Part shown: in pieces, positions 12,612 through 26,707 of the stretch
Position numbering within the stretch: the stretch's first letter is position 1
Layout: every line of letters begins with the position of its first letter
DNA from: Typha latifolia
Taxonomy: Eukaryota > Streptophyta > Magnoliopsida > Poales > Typhaceae
Assembly (NCBI GenBank): GCA_019914945.1
Contig: CM034105.1
Span: 3,286,001 to 3,350,000 of the forward strand
DNA length: 64,000 nt
Direction: 5' to 3'
Notes under the pieces: generated by a model
What the model saw: only the letters and a program-made list of their open reading frames with translations
Told to the model about the DNA's origin: nothing
The model's database searches: none
Made by a program: the position numbers and the translations under genes

Positions 12612-12720
12612 TCTCTTGCAACTGTTCTTATTTGCAGAGCGGTATAGGGACTCTGAGTCCAAAATTTAACTGTTCTTGTTTATCATATGCCGCTCTACAA
12701 ATAAGAGCAGTTGTAAGAGA
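12612..12720. repeat. 35-bp near-perfect inverted repeat with 39-nt loop
   Basis: The left arm is 12612-12646 and the right arm 12686-12720. The reverse complement of the right arm differs from the left at four positions, all transitions, and three of these would be G-U pairs in RNA. The loop is 12647-12685. A shorter inverted pair (TGAGTCCAAA near 12655 and TTTGGACTCA at 12721-12730) lies just inside and just outside, in a non-nested order. It could be a tiny MITE, a remnant of an inverted duplication, or a hairpin precursor of small RNA. Confidence 0.8.
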
Positions 12721-12959
12721 TTTGGACTCAAAGCGTTTCTCAACAAATGGTCGACATCCTATAGTTAATCCCATCCAAAATAGACCCAACACGTATAGAG
12801 ACCGACTAAGTCGATAACACTGGCCAAACAAGCCACCAATTCATGCTTGGGCATTAAACTGAGAATCCCAGGTCAGTATCTACACAATAGCTAGTTATGG
12901 CAACAGTTGCATCACTACCCGACAGAGGGGCAGCCAACTTTCGGCATCCATGATAGCTT

Positions 12960-13510
12960 TTGCGTCAAGTAGCAGTCACAACATAGTGGACCCGGCAAGA
13001 GGCGAGCGGACGATTGAGGAGAGCAACAATGGCGGAAGGAGGATGTTGTTGAGATCTCAGACATACCGGGGAGGCCAACAGTCACCACGGCACAAGGGTC
13101 GAAGGCGGTGGTGGAGAGTGAAGTAGAAGGGAGCAGAAATGGTGTGAGTAAACATGGGACCTACCGTGGCAAGTGATGATGACCGGAGAGGGCATCCGAG
13201 TTGGAGGATGTGCCACTAAGAGGAGGGAGAAAGATTCCAACGAAGAAGAATTCGACGGAGGAGGCAAAGGAAGGTACCGATGAAGATGGAGGCGAAGGAG
13301 GGGCCGGTAAGCCTCGATACAAGCAAGGAAGGCGAGAAAAGTAGGGGAAAAATTTTATGGGGAGAAGAAGAAGAGAAGAGTCGCTCCCCTCTCCTAGCAC
13401 CCGGCTAGAGGAGGAGAGGGGGTGAAGACCGACCGAAAAACTCCTCTCTCTCGGGAGAGAAGGCAGCGACCAAACCCTAGAAAAGAGCTAGGGCCACGCC
13501 CAAAAATATC
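12960..13510. other. GC-rich, purine-rich block without a recognised gene
   Basis: On the minus strand this reads as a pyrimidine-rich leader-like sequence with a CTAGGGTTTGG-type word and a TATATA-type box upstream (near 13570). That resembles an untranslated leader, either of a lost gene or of an LTR retrotransposon. I found no primer-binding site, paired LTR or conserved protein, so no identity is claimed. Confidence 0.3.
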
Positions 13511-14617
13511 TTGTTGAATCACATATCTAAACTGAGATTGAGATGTATGGAATCGAAATGAGAGCCCAATATATACAACAAATTTGGAATCATAATCTTT
13601 TCCCAATATATGCAATGTTATATATAATTACTCCTAGTATAAAGAACTTTTGTTCTGCTGGATATGATCCCATGATGTAGGCATGGAGCATTTCGGACGT
13701 GGCCATGAGTAGGCCTTAAACCCATACGTTCTTAAGACGTGCAAAGGCTAAACTGAGAGGTAACATGAACTAAGAATCTTAAAACGAAAACCAGATCAAC
13801 TTGACATTAGTATCGATATTCAAAAGGCATAAATTATCTTCGATCCGATGAGATTTAAAGACTTCATACCATTCTATTATTTCTACATCATTCTTATTAA
13901 ATATGACTTCTGAGACATAAATAAGTTCTATCCTATCAATTCTATAAATATATGAAACAGTCGTGAATTTTATAAATGTGTTGTAATTCCCGGAAAGTCT
14001 ACTCTTACCAAGCTTAAAAGACGACTTATACAACCAATACGGAATACATACATATTTCATGTCAATTTCAACAAATAGATTATCGATTAGCATCCAGGTT
14101 AATGCTTTGAACTATTCTAATATGAAGTCCTTTGTATATGGTAATAATACAAACGGTGCAAATTATCATATAACCCCCTGTAGACTTGCAATTTTACAAT
14201 TAAGTTGGAGTACGAGTTGAGCCGAAGTCGTCGCCTCTGCCAGCGACAGTTCCGTTGGCGTGAGCGCACGCACACGATAACGCCTGCACGTCTTTATCGT
14301 GCTTCCCACACTGACGTGGCACATTCCACCTTCACCGAAAAATTGAATCGGACGGTCACTTTTTCATCCATCCCTAGCCATCTCACGGTCCAGATTTATC
14401 AACGCCGTATGTCATTGTTTTGAATATTCCCTCGCTCTACGGTGTAGCTCTCACCTGCATTTCCGGTCGGACGAAAGATTTACTTCTGTTACGCGAACAC
14501 GAGAGCTGTGAAAGAATTGAATTGTTAAAGACACGCGTCGTCGGAATAGGTGGTGTAAGAGGCACAACGTGCATTGGGTGATGCAGATAGGAAGGGGATT
14601 CGGATTAAGTAGCCGGC

Positions 14618-14625
14618 TATATAAG
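14618..14625 (+). promoter_or_regulatory. TATA box of the actin gene
   Basis: TATATAAG in the context GGCTATATAAGAGG, followed by a pyrimidine-rich leader. It lies about 130 bp before the leader intron donor. Confidence 0.8.
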
Positions 14626-14755
14626 AGGCCACACCTCCGTCCTCTCTCCTCCTCTAAGCTTCGTCGTCCCTTCTTCTCTCTCGGTTCGTGCGAGAAAAAA
14701 ATTTAGAGGAGGAAGCGGAAGGGATTCGTCTCATCGATTTCCTTTTCTTCGAAAG

Positions 14756-15047
14756 GTGAGATCCGATCCCTTATTGCTCTTCGTATCGGAGACTTGATCT
14801 ATTTCAGACTATTAGGTTGGTGATCGAGCTGATGTTTACGATCGATCGAGATTGTCACTGATAGAAATTGATTAGATTAGACGAGAGTTCGATGATCTAT
14901 AGCGTAATGTTGTTTGGATTTTGGTCTTTCCGGTCTTTGATGTGAGTTTTAGCCATTGGTTACCCAAGTATTAAATGGCGGATTAATGATTTGATACTCT
15001 TTTCAGCAAACAAGATAAAATTTGTAACTAATTACCTTCGTCTGTAG
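14756..15047 (+). other. Leader (5' UTR) intron of the actin gene
   Basis: A donor at AAAG/GTGAG (14756) and an acceptor at CTGTAG (15047) leave a 13-base second leader piece before the ATG at 15061. Plant actin genes typically carry a leader intron that enhances expression; that role is inference here. Confidence 0.8.
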
Positions 15048-15060
15048 AAATCTATAAGAA

Positions 15061-16609
<1,549 letters not shown>

Positions 16610-17755
16610 ATTTTCGTGGGCTTGGCGAGTTTATTTCTAATTTCTTCAGGCGGTCTTTTTGATTCCGGGTTGTGTAAGCTTTGTCTGGTTGAGATGTGGC
16701 TTTTACAAAAAATAAGTATTAAGTAAATGTGCTCGACTGCACCTAAAGCGCCATAATTTATATTCATTGATTGGCTTTTCTCAGAGGGAACGAATAAAAG
16801 GGAAACAGCAAGGGGACACTCTCTTTTCCCTTCTTCTTGATTCGGCCATACACGTCACAAAGTCCAGTAATATTATCATGTATTTTGATTTTATTTCATG
16901 ATTGTGGTAGTGGTAGCAACTGGGTTGTCGTTCATTTTATTCATTTGTTGTTAATATATTGTATGAAAAAAAAATTGATTTGGTCTCAGCTTGAGGCTTT
17001 GAACTGGTTATGTTGAATTCTTATTATTTTGATGCTATGCAATTCACTCCCTTGTTGCTAGTTTTGCGTGTTTGATTGGTTACCTGGTGGTAATTGGGAG
17101 CTGAGATCTGTGACTCCTCTTATTATATATTAATAAGTCCTTATTTTTAATATTCATATATTCTATGGCACGGAATGAATTTTTCTCGTTTTCGCTATGT
17201 GGGTGGGTTAGGAATTCTATTCAGGTATGCCATCATATATATATATATATAGGGCAAGAAACTTTTGTCATAATAAGAGAGGTGTTTCTGATGGGGATGC
17301 TCGCCTGCACGAGGAAATTTCATTCGTGGACTGGTAGAAAACATAAAATGTGATAAAAGAGAGGAGAGCGAAATAAAAAATAAAAAATAATTTAGTATTC
17401 AGATAAATTATTACATCTAGGCATAAGGAGAAATACTTATTATGATCGAGGCCAGGATTTCATAGACAATTTGAACCTTTCCAGTATTGCAATTACGATA
17501 AACAATTTGAAATTACAAAGAAGACAGGCAACAACCACCCCAACTGATTCTTCTCCTCCTAAATCACCACAGTTGAACAACTAAAAAGGTACTCTGCAAT
17601 GTCAACCGTATGAAAAACACCTATGATGTTATTCGTCAATTCATCAAAATTTTCTCCCACTTTCTAAAGCATCAAAGTTCATCAGAAAACATAGATGAAA
17701 ATGATAATTAAACATAAATCTTGCAGCTTTCCTTCTCCTAGGTATATAACCTGCT
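16610..17755. other. Convergent 3' flanks of actin and uL15m
   Basis: This holds the actin 3' untranslated region, with AATAAG-like words near 16710, and on the other strand the trailer of uL15m. A short (TA)n tract lies near 17236-17251. No further gene is seen. Confidence 0.6.
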
Positions 17756-20700
17756 TCATGCAGCTGCCTTAGCTGCTGCAGCTTCTTTAGCAGCTGCAGC
17801 TTCTTTTTCTTCAGGTGTAAAAGGTATTGGCTTGGTTGGGGCAGGTAGGCGGCCAATGCTATCTACCTTATCGCGTTGCTTTGGCGGAGGCCTTGCTGCT
17901 TTTGGTATTAAGCGTCCCTTCTTTGCAAACCACTCAGGCTTGAGGAGTGCTCTAAATCCTAGTTTGTTGTAGTACACCTTTCTCACGGATCCACCGGCTG
18001 CTTCCACTGCTGCTTTTGCTCTAGCCGTTACCCTTGATACCTGCAGAACATGGGCCATAAATAATCAAGGCTTCTAAATTTAGCTTTGAACATACATTTG
18101 CCATCGACAGAAAAAGCAGGTCATAGTGAAATTTTGATGGCCTGAAAGTGATGCCACTTGACAATAAATAATGCAGTTAAGCCTTTTAGCAACCACAATC
18201 ACATGGGACAAAAGTTTTCAGTGCATTCAAAGTAATGATCAGACATTCAACCTTGCCAGTAAAACGAGAAACAAGTGGATTTTGATGCAGACTACGCAGT
18301 ATTAGGTAGGGGTATTGAAGACAAAAATGAGCAGTGGTACTAATCATGAATTGTAACACACTTGTGAACTAGTGATGAGCTTATAAAACACTGGCACTGT
18401 TTGAAATGGTTCGATATTGATCTAAGCACTTCTCACATAAACTGCAAAGCAGTGTATGGTAAAGCAAGATAGGGAATAAGAATGTTTCTTCAATAGACAG
18501 GTATCAAAAATTTCATACAATCTTGGAATGATAATTTAAAGATTTTTCAAGATTGCTGCAGTCACAAGGTTTGCTAAAACAAAGAAAAAGATTATACCCA
18601 AGTTCATCAATTAATTAGGAAGTTGCTCTATAATATTGTCTTGACATCCTTTTAGGCTGGTTAATAGCAGAACCCCATATATTTTGTGCTTCAAGTACTA
18701 GTGCCACAATTTTTTATTTTGAATCCAAAGGTGATGTACTATCGTTATCTAAAGGGGAGATAATTTTACCAAAGGTGAAAGGACTGCAATTCATTCTGAA
18801 TACAATAGGCAAGACAGCATATTGGTAAAAGTTTGTGTTCTTTCTTTTACTGAGTGAAGTGACCTAATAGTTTGAAACTTCGAATAAACTTCAGATTGTC
18901 TTCACTTAGTACAAGTTACATCACATTAACTTTCCTTATGAGTCACATAGTGCTTCTTTGTCCATATGTAGCTCAAATTAGACTAGGGAAAAAGCATGTA
19001 CCAACTGATTTCTATTTCTATGGTTTAGCAGCCACCTTTATGCGGACTAATAATTCACAGCTGACTAATTTGAAACTAATGATCGACGGCAACATCTTTT
19101 GTTAATGTCTCTAGCTAAACAATGGTAAGCTAAGGGAAAGATTAAGAAATTTGATATCAGATTTGCCTTGTGTTCAATCAGGGAAGGACCAACAGGATTG
19201 TAGATTAAACCCAAATGCAATTATGAAATCAAATGAAGATACATGGAAACTGCTTGTATAGAAGGAAACTGCGTCCATAGATAAAACATATGCCTACGTT
19301 TTACTATACATCTATTTGCAGCGCTTGCCATAAGCCAAGCACCTTATTTTTCTCGTAATTTTTTCAAACATCTCGCCCAGTGTGTACTCTACTGTTTTGA
19401 ATAATGCATACAACATAGGAAGGTCAAAGCACTTGTTGCGACTAAAAGTACAATCAACAAACGGCTGCATATTTGAATGAGAAGATCAAACTGGCAGTTG
19501 AGCTCACCTCAAGATGAATTGGCCATTTGATGTCTTCTGCACCACGACCCATCAATCTCACACCATCCTTTATTTGCTTCCCAATGGCACCTGTATCCTA
19601 GTACCATGAAGTATCAAAGTTAGCATTACAAAATTAAACAATTCAGGCCTAAGCTATAACATACAGTACCTTTAGGGTTTTCATGGTGATAAGTTCTGAC
19701 GAGTCGATATGGCCTGAATTTATGAGCTTTGCGATCTTTCCAAGTCCTACTGGCTGTTAATGGAAAAACAATAGCCAGAAGTGATACACTGACACCAATG
19801 AATGGTGTGAAAGAAATGGATATTTTCAACACAAACAAGAAGCATAATTTACCAGGGAAGCAAGTTATAATTGGAGAATAACTTGGAGAACTTGAAGGAT
19901 GAGGCCTATTCCTAAGGTTGGTGCTAATACATCAGACGTGAATACTCATGCAAAGCTATGAGCATAGGATTGCTCTTAGAATGGCATATGCTTAGAAAAT
20001 ACCACTTATAAGGCCTGCACCAAAAGGGCCAATGCCAAAGAGATGATAGCTAAGCTCGATGTCACCCTCGTCTAATAGCCAACTTTCTAAATTCCAAAAG
20101 AAGAGACCTTTCTTCCTCTATCATTATTTAGCCCTTTATCTGCTAGCCATTGTTGCATACCCATCAGTATTCGGCCTCTTATCTGCTAATTATTTATACT
20201 CTAAAACAGACCTGATATTAATTGGCTAATGAACCATGATCATTACCACAAAAAACTGAGACAAAGTTAGTATACTATGGGTTCTCCACTTTGTAGCAGC
20301 TGTTTTGGATGTCTGCAGCTGCAGGGATGAAGTTCCAACTTTTAAAATTTGACAGCCCCTTCCTATGAATGGTTTATGAGCTTGTTGTTGATTAATGTAA
20401 ATTGGACACAGATGCGATGCTCTACACTGCATCTCAAGATGCAGGCAATTTAAATAGCAGATAGAGTGCATCTGTGTCTCTGACCTTTATCTTGATTCCT
20501 TCTTAGGGTCAAGTGATTCAAATACCCTCCTTATACAGTATACACTTACCAAGTACTTAGAACTAACAATATTTGAACTTACCTCGCCCCAAGTACAATA
20601 CAATGGAGTTCATCTACTCAATCTCACCAGTGGAAATGTGGAAACCACTACTACAAATGGCATCATTTATAGCTCAAACAACGCGCCAATTCAAATCTCC

Positions 20701-21195
20701 TTATAAGACGCATCAAAATATCATTTTTTTTCTTCAATCCGACTCTAAGAAACATATTAGGCTCACCTGGAACGTGAGGCTGAAGCGGTTCTTAAACCCT
20801 CGCCGCGGCAACCTCCGCCGTAACGGCGTTTGCCCTCCTTCGAATCCATACTTCATGGTCCCCCTCGCCTTCTGACCCTTATGTCCCCTCCCCGCCGTCT
20901 TCCCCTTCCCGGAGCCGATCCCCCGCCCCTTCCGCTTCTTCTTCTTCCTCGCCCCCTTGTTGTCCCTCAGATCGTTAAGCCTGAGGAGGCTCCCCGACAA
21001 AGCCATCTGGCTGTAGAACGCGAATGCCCTAGGGACCGCATTGAAAGGAGATGGAAACGGAGATGGAGGTGGGAGGATGGTGGAGAGAGAGGAGATCGAG
21101 GAGGGGAGAAGAAGAGATTTAGGGATGAGAGAGGAGGAAGAGGAGAGGGGAGTGGGGAGCTTGAGCTTGGAGAGGAGGGAGGCGCGCCGCCACAT
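17756..21195 (-). CDS. Mitochondrial large-subunit ribosomal protein uL15m
   Basis: Four exons, in transcript order 21195-20767, 19753-19670, 19597-19508 and 18040-17756, are all in phase 0 and give 888 nt, 295 residues. Residues 1 to about 60 are Arg/Ser/Leu-rich without acidic residues, which fits a mitochondrial targeting peptide. The mature part begins with [20 protein letters not shown] and carries the L15 core [16 protein letters not shown] (96-111), then [18 protein letters not shown]. The last exon holds the [16 protein letters not shown] segment typical of the L15/L18e fold. The C-terminal tail is Ala/Lys/Glu-rich, ending in repeated EAAAAK units. The protein is a 23S-type rRNA-binding component of the mitoribosome. 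It is divergent from YKT6, with starts 1145 bp apart. The first intron (19754-20766) and last intron (18041-19507) are long and show nothing coding. Confidence 0.93.
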
Positions 21196-22340
21196 GGCTA
21201 TGGCCTATGGGAGAGGTGGAGGAGGGGTTAAGCCATCGTTTAGGAGTGAGGACAAAGGGAGAGGTTTTGGTCTGGTCTCTGGAGATCGAGTTGCTCCCCA
21301 CTCTGTATCGGTCCTCCAATACGCTATTGGATCCGGATCTGGATCCGATGATGGTTATGAATTATAATCTTAGAAATTGTGGAACCAATTTTAATTAATT
21401 CAATTGATTTTATTTCTGCAAAAAATATTATATAAGCAACATAGCTCTTTGGTTGGGCCTGGCCATGGTTTAGATTTATTTTTAGAAAGGTTGACTTAAT
21501 TGTCTAGAAGAGTTAATTTTTTATCTAATCTATGGTCTGCAATATTTATGTTGTTCATTTAATGTGCTCAGAAATATCAATCTTTTGCATCCAGACCTAT
21601 AATATTACTCGAAACGATATAATAAAATTGATATGTTCACCCATAAATTTACATTGGTAGCATATATAATGTCTTAAACATTATCATTCAACATCTTCCG
21701 TATCTCAAACTCCCAATTTCCTGATATGAAAGCACATTAATCATAAGAAATGACTCACTATAAAATATGTTATGTGACCGGAGCCAAAGTTTTGACCATA
21801 AATGACATCTTTTGTAAGGTTTTTTTTTTTTCCTTTTTTTTGGGAAAAAGGGTTGAGGACTAAGTCTCAATTAAAATGTGTACAAAGAATTATTTTCTTA
21901 ATGAAAATATAACTACTACACCAAACTTGGACGACAGTATGGAGTACCGCTAAAGAAAATAATAATAATAAAAATAAACAAAAGGAAAATTTAAAAAAAA
22001 AACGGCAGTAATTTACGTAATAAAAAATTTAAGTTTTGGTCAAACTTTCTTAACCATGGAGTGTTATTATTTACGTTTATAAGAGAAATTGATAATAATA
22101 TTCTCTCGCAAACGCGGTCAGACGGCCAACGGAATCAGAAAGCACGTATCCAATTCCCATTCCATTTCCATTCGTCTCCCCTTTCTCCCAGATTCCTTCT
22201 CATCTCTCTCAACAAACCCAAGAAGAAGAGAATAGAAAGACGACGAGGGCGAAGAAGGGCGAAGAAGGGCGAAGAAGGACGAAGATCGCAAGAACTCGAT
22301 CTCCTTAGGGTTCTTCGTCTCTCCGACCCGTTCGCGTTCG
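21196..22340. promoter_or_regulatory. Divergent promoter region between uL15m and YKT6
   Basis: The two housekeeping genes are transcribed away from each other across 1145 bp. I found no clear TATA box on either side. The YKT6 leader contains a 10-bp tandem repeat, GAAGAAGGGC, about three copies at 22251-22280. Part of the middle (21400-22040) is AT-rich, so two separate promoters are as likely as a shared one. Confidence 0.55.
22251..22280. repeat. 10-bp tandem repeat in the YKT6 leader
   Basis: Two exact copies of GAAGAAGGGC and a third with one change, in perfect register, about 60 bp upstream of the YKT6 ATG. Confidence 0.8.
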
Positions 22341-25300
22341 ATGAAGATTACCTCCCTCCTCGTTCTCAAGTGCTCCGCCGCCGGGGAATCCTCCTCCTCT
22401 GGGGGTTCGCCGGAGCCGGTGGTCCTTGCGAACGCCTCTGACGTCAGCCACTTCGGCTACTTCCAGCGCGGCGCCGCCAAGGAGTTCATCCTCTTCGTCG
22501 CTCGCACCGTCGCCAACCGCACCCCGCCCGGCCAGCGCCAGTCGGTCCAGCACGAAGGTATCGTCGTTAATTCCTCTGCCCTTGTTTTCTTTTGACGAAT
22601 CTCGTAAGTCAAATAGATCTTTTCCGGAGAATTTTGGGAGAAATTAGACAGTTTTAGGACGTTTCTGGTTAGAATTCACCATTGTGCAGATGATTTCCGG
22701 TAGACACCCCTGATCGCGTTGTTTGACGATGAAACACTTTTTCACAAATAAGCAAATCGTCAGCCATTAGTGAATTGTTAAAAAAAAAGGTATAGCACGA
22801 AACACATCCTGCACATATGTCTTTTTGAATTACCTTATTCTCGAAAAATAATGTATTGGAAACTTATTGCTAGAAATTGGTCAATGATAATAATGTCAGT
22901 TATGAGTAAATATAATTTCTTGATATGAGAACAATTTGATAAGTCAGAGCTTTTGTCAGTTTACCTGGATTTTCCCTATGGCCTTTAGATTTGTTACCTG
23001 AGATGGGGGATGTATCTTGTCATTGTCAAGGTGTGACAATTAGAGAGATCTTATCTACATCATTATGAAGCGCATGCTTTTTGAAAATGAATCCGTTAGA
23101 AGATCTCGTACAAGTCTTCAAATGCTTGCAAAAACTGAAAGTAATGTTTCGATTATAGTTTTAAATCCAAAATGAAATCCTTTTTCTTGTTATGATTTTC
23201 TATAATGAACCATAAGTGCAATAGACCTTTTCAGTGACTCCATGTTCATATCTGTTACATACTTTCTGATATTGCTAAGTAACTTAAATAGATGAAGTTC
23301 AGTTATCGAGTTCTTTGAACTAGTATAAACTATTTTAACTAAGTTTATTTACAGCATCTTTCATTTTTTGTACTGTGTTTTTAACTTTTTATTACTTGCT
23401 CTCCATTCTTCCCTTTTGCATTATTACCATGCTTAACAGTCAAGTTCAAGAACTCATTGTTGGACAATTGTTGGTAAAATATGAAACAAGAGGAGTAAGT
23501 ACATTGGATGATCAAGATTTCCATTCTAAAGAAAATTGGTAATCGAAGAGAGATATTGTTGCATAATTAAGGTGACTTAATTACTAAACTTCAAGGTTTA
23601 TTAGTAGCACTTATGTCACTTGACACCAATGGACATGCTCGCTTTTTTGCAGTTTCATTTGTATCTTTTCCCCTGCTGAATTATTATAGTATAAGCTCTG
23701 ACATACTCTCTCTCTCTCTCTCTCTTTGTTCTTTTATGTAGAATATAAGGTTCATTCTTACAACAGGGATGGCCTTTGTGCATTGGCATTTATGGACGAT
23801 CATTATCCTATTCGAAGTGCCTTTTCTCTTCTTAACAAGGTATGAGATAACAATTTAGTGCATTGACTATACCCTGTTGCATTGCCATCGGCCCAAAGGC
23901 CGAAAACCCTAATTTGTGGTTTAGATTAGAAAAAAAAAATCATATTTGGACTTTGAAGATTCTTTGACTTTCCAATATTGTTTACTAACTTCAGCTCTAT
24001 GTTCCATGAATTTTAATTTTTCTGAGTTAGAAGTGAATTATATATCAGTATGGTTTGATTATTATTCTACTTCTACTTGAAGCTTATTTGTCATATGAGT
24101 ATTTTTGTTGTTGCATAGATACCCATTACTTTTTGATAGACAAACACATTGACATATTTTGGTAATAGCTGACCAGAAACTTGATGCTAAAACTTTAGTA
24201 CACAATTCTAAAAAATTTCTAACTGTTAAATGTACCTCAAATCTGAATTTACATGCTCTGTAATGAGGACTCATCAACTATGATCTTTTTAAGTTGATCT
24301 GTAGACTTAAAGAGTATTCTTCTCTCTATACTGTTCGGCAATTAGGATATACTATTTTCATTCATACTTATTTGCTGTTCAGCAATTAGGATTACAAATA
24401 TTTGTAGGGTAGTCTCTTGTTTTGCTTAATCTTTTGATGGGGACTTCTTTGGAGCCTTCTAAGTTGATTGAAGGGACTTGAAATGTTACAGATTTTGTGC
24501 ATGCACATGCCTACATTGTTGCATGAGTTGTAATCATAGTCAGATACATAGAATCAAGATGAAAAGTTTTGTTATCAATATGGATTGTCATGTCCATCAG
24601 CACAGTCAGCATAGCTCAGTACATATTGTGCCAGTAAATTATTGCCACTGATATGGAAAAAGTATTTCGATACTTTCTCATGGTCATTGTCAACACATGC
24701 CACTATGAATTTAGCATATCTTACTTTAAATAAATCTAATTTGGAGTCTCTTTTATACCCTTTAGAAACCTATTGTAGGGGCCTAGAAATGGTTAAAGAT
24801 TGTTTTTTCGATGTATAAAGACTATTTAGTATGTCGACAACACACAAACTCTACACGGTACGTGCGAGTAATACATATTGCGCTGATAGCCCCGTGTTGA
24901 GCCAAGGTTAGCACGCCTAGTTCCTTTGGCACAATAATCCTAGAATGTTATGAATCCTTGGGTATCTTCCTTGATTTCTGTATGACTGTACTTTATATGA
25001 AAACACAAGTTCTGAATTTGTAAACTTGATAAAGATATTTCTTTTAATAGTCTTTTTTAATTTTTCAAGTAGTCACTTATGGTAAGACGTAATACTTTGA
25101 AGGTACTAGATGAATATCAGAAGACTTTTGGGGATTCTTGGAGAGCAGCAAAGACAGATGCCACTCAACCATGGCCATACTTGAATGAGGCTTTGATAAA
25201 TTATCAGGTTTGTATATTCTTCTGGATCTTTGTTCTTTGAGGAATCTTACCTTTCTCCAAACCATGTAACAACAAGTCAGATAAACATCAGCACAGGATA

Positions 25301-26707
25301 CTATTTGCTTTTTTACCATTTTTTAGTCTGCTTTATGTTTTTTACAGACTTTTTTGTATGGTTAACTGGTTTCTTCGTCCATATTTTGTAGAAGAGAATA
25401 TAGGCGAAAGCTATTATGCTTTCAAATTATATTTGTAAGAGATTCTTTGTTTCCTCACAACGAGAATTTTTCTCTCTTTGTTCTTTCAATAACGAGATTA
25501 AATTAGAATCTAATCAACTTAGCTTCTCCCTTGTTTAGTACACCTAACTGTTTGAATTGACTTTTGAAATGAGGTGGTAGAATAGGTGGAAATTGTGGTG
25601 AAGGGGAATATATTTGTGGATGAAAGAGGTGAAACGAAAGGGACAGGTGGGTTATGGACGTAGTATTAGAGTGAAGTGAGTTATATTGGGTTAGGAAGTA
25701 AGGAAAACATTGAAACAATATGAAGGATAACTTGATGGGTTTGAAAGAGAAGGGAATTGTTTGAAAGGGGGACAAAAATCATGTTTTGGATTCGGTTAAA
25801 GGAAATACAGTTTAGGGGACTATCCTATCTCGACTTTCATGCTGCTGGTAGCCTCGGTTCCAATTACTCTTGTAGATATGTATGATTTGTAATGCACTTA
25901 AAGAATACTTTCACTTAAAACTTGTCGCGAGCTGGAAGCACTGTATCTATGTATGTACTGTGTGTGATGATACATTTTGGTTTATCACTTTTACCTTGAA
26001 TTTAGTGCATTACATTGCAAAAATTTACTGTTCCACATTTTGTTTGTTTTTTCCCTAGGATCCTGCAGAGGCCGACAAGTTGCTGAAAATCCAGCGGGAC
26101 TTGGATGAAACAAAAATTATTCTAGTAAGTATTGATCACACACGTACACAGAGCACAGACTCATGCAAGCATACACATACCCACATGGTTGAGAACATGA
26201 TGCTTACTTGATACTGAGACATAGCTTCTCCTTATTGTGTCTTTGTTCATGTTCGTGAAAATTGTTACAGCATAAGACCATCGATAGTGTGCTTGCACGG
26301 GGGGAGAGATTGGATAGCTTGGTTCAGAAGAGTTCAGATTTAAGTGCAGCTTCCCAGGTATAGTCATTTTTCCCTCTAGAAGATCGCTTATCTGCTTATG
26401 AAAGCTCGACATAATGACAGTAAGCATACATGAGCTCACAATAGCTTGGCATAATTGCATAGCTGTATTAAGCCCAAGATAGTATTATGATTATGCAGTT
26501 AGACAGTTTGCAATACAGACAAATTATGATGTTCTTTGTTATTGAAGTTCTTAGTATACATGATTGCCATTATTCTGCTGTGAAATTGAAATATTATAGA
26601 TTGTATCAGCAAATATAATTGATTACTGAAGAGATTTGTGTTGTTTTCCTCTACAGATGTTCTACAAGCAGGCCAAGAAAACCAATCAATGTTGTACTAT
26701 ACTTTGA
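22341..26707 (+). CDS. YKT6: R-SNARE YKT6
   Basis: Exons 22341-22557, 23742-23839, 25103-25207, 26059-26124, 26271-26357 and 26657-26707 give 624 nt and 207 residues. An N-terminal longin domain (about 1-130, MKITSLLVLKC to the WPYLNEALINYQ region) precedes an R-SNARE coiled coil (about 141-200) with the zero-layer Arg at R172 in VLARGERLD. The protein ends CCTIL: Cys204 heads a CaaX box (C-T-I-L) and Cys203 is a palmitoylation site, so membrane attachment is by lipids rather than a transmembrane helix. The family drives fusion in ER-Golgi, vacuolar and autophagic trafficking. The only oddity is a Ser/Gly insertion at residues 15-22, making it slightly longer than the roughly 199-residue Arabidopsis proteins. 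The intron before the second exon is about 1.2 kb and ends after a (CT)n tract. Confidence 0.96.

Larger units (their letters stand above)
10103..14600. other. Spacer between RING-H2 and actin genes
   Basis: I see no supported protein gene. The region holds an (AT)18 tract (11960-11995), a copy of a dispersed repeat end (12349-12396), a strong 35-bp inverted repeat (12612-12720), and a GC-rich, purine-rich block at about 12960-13500. The last 400 bp (14200-14600) contain several ACGT words and presumably belong to the actin promoter. Confidence 0.5.
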
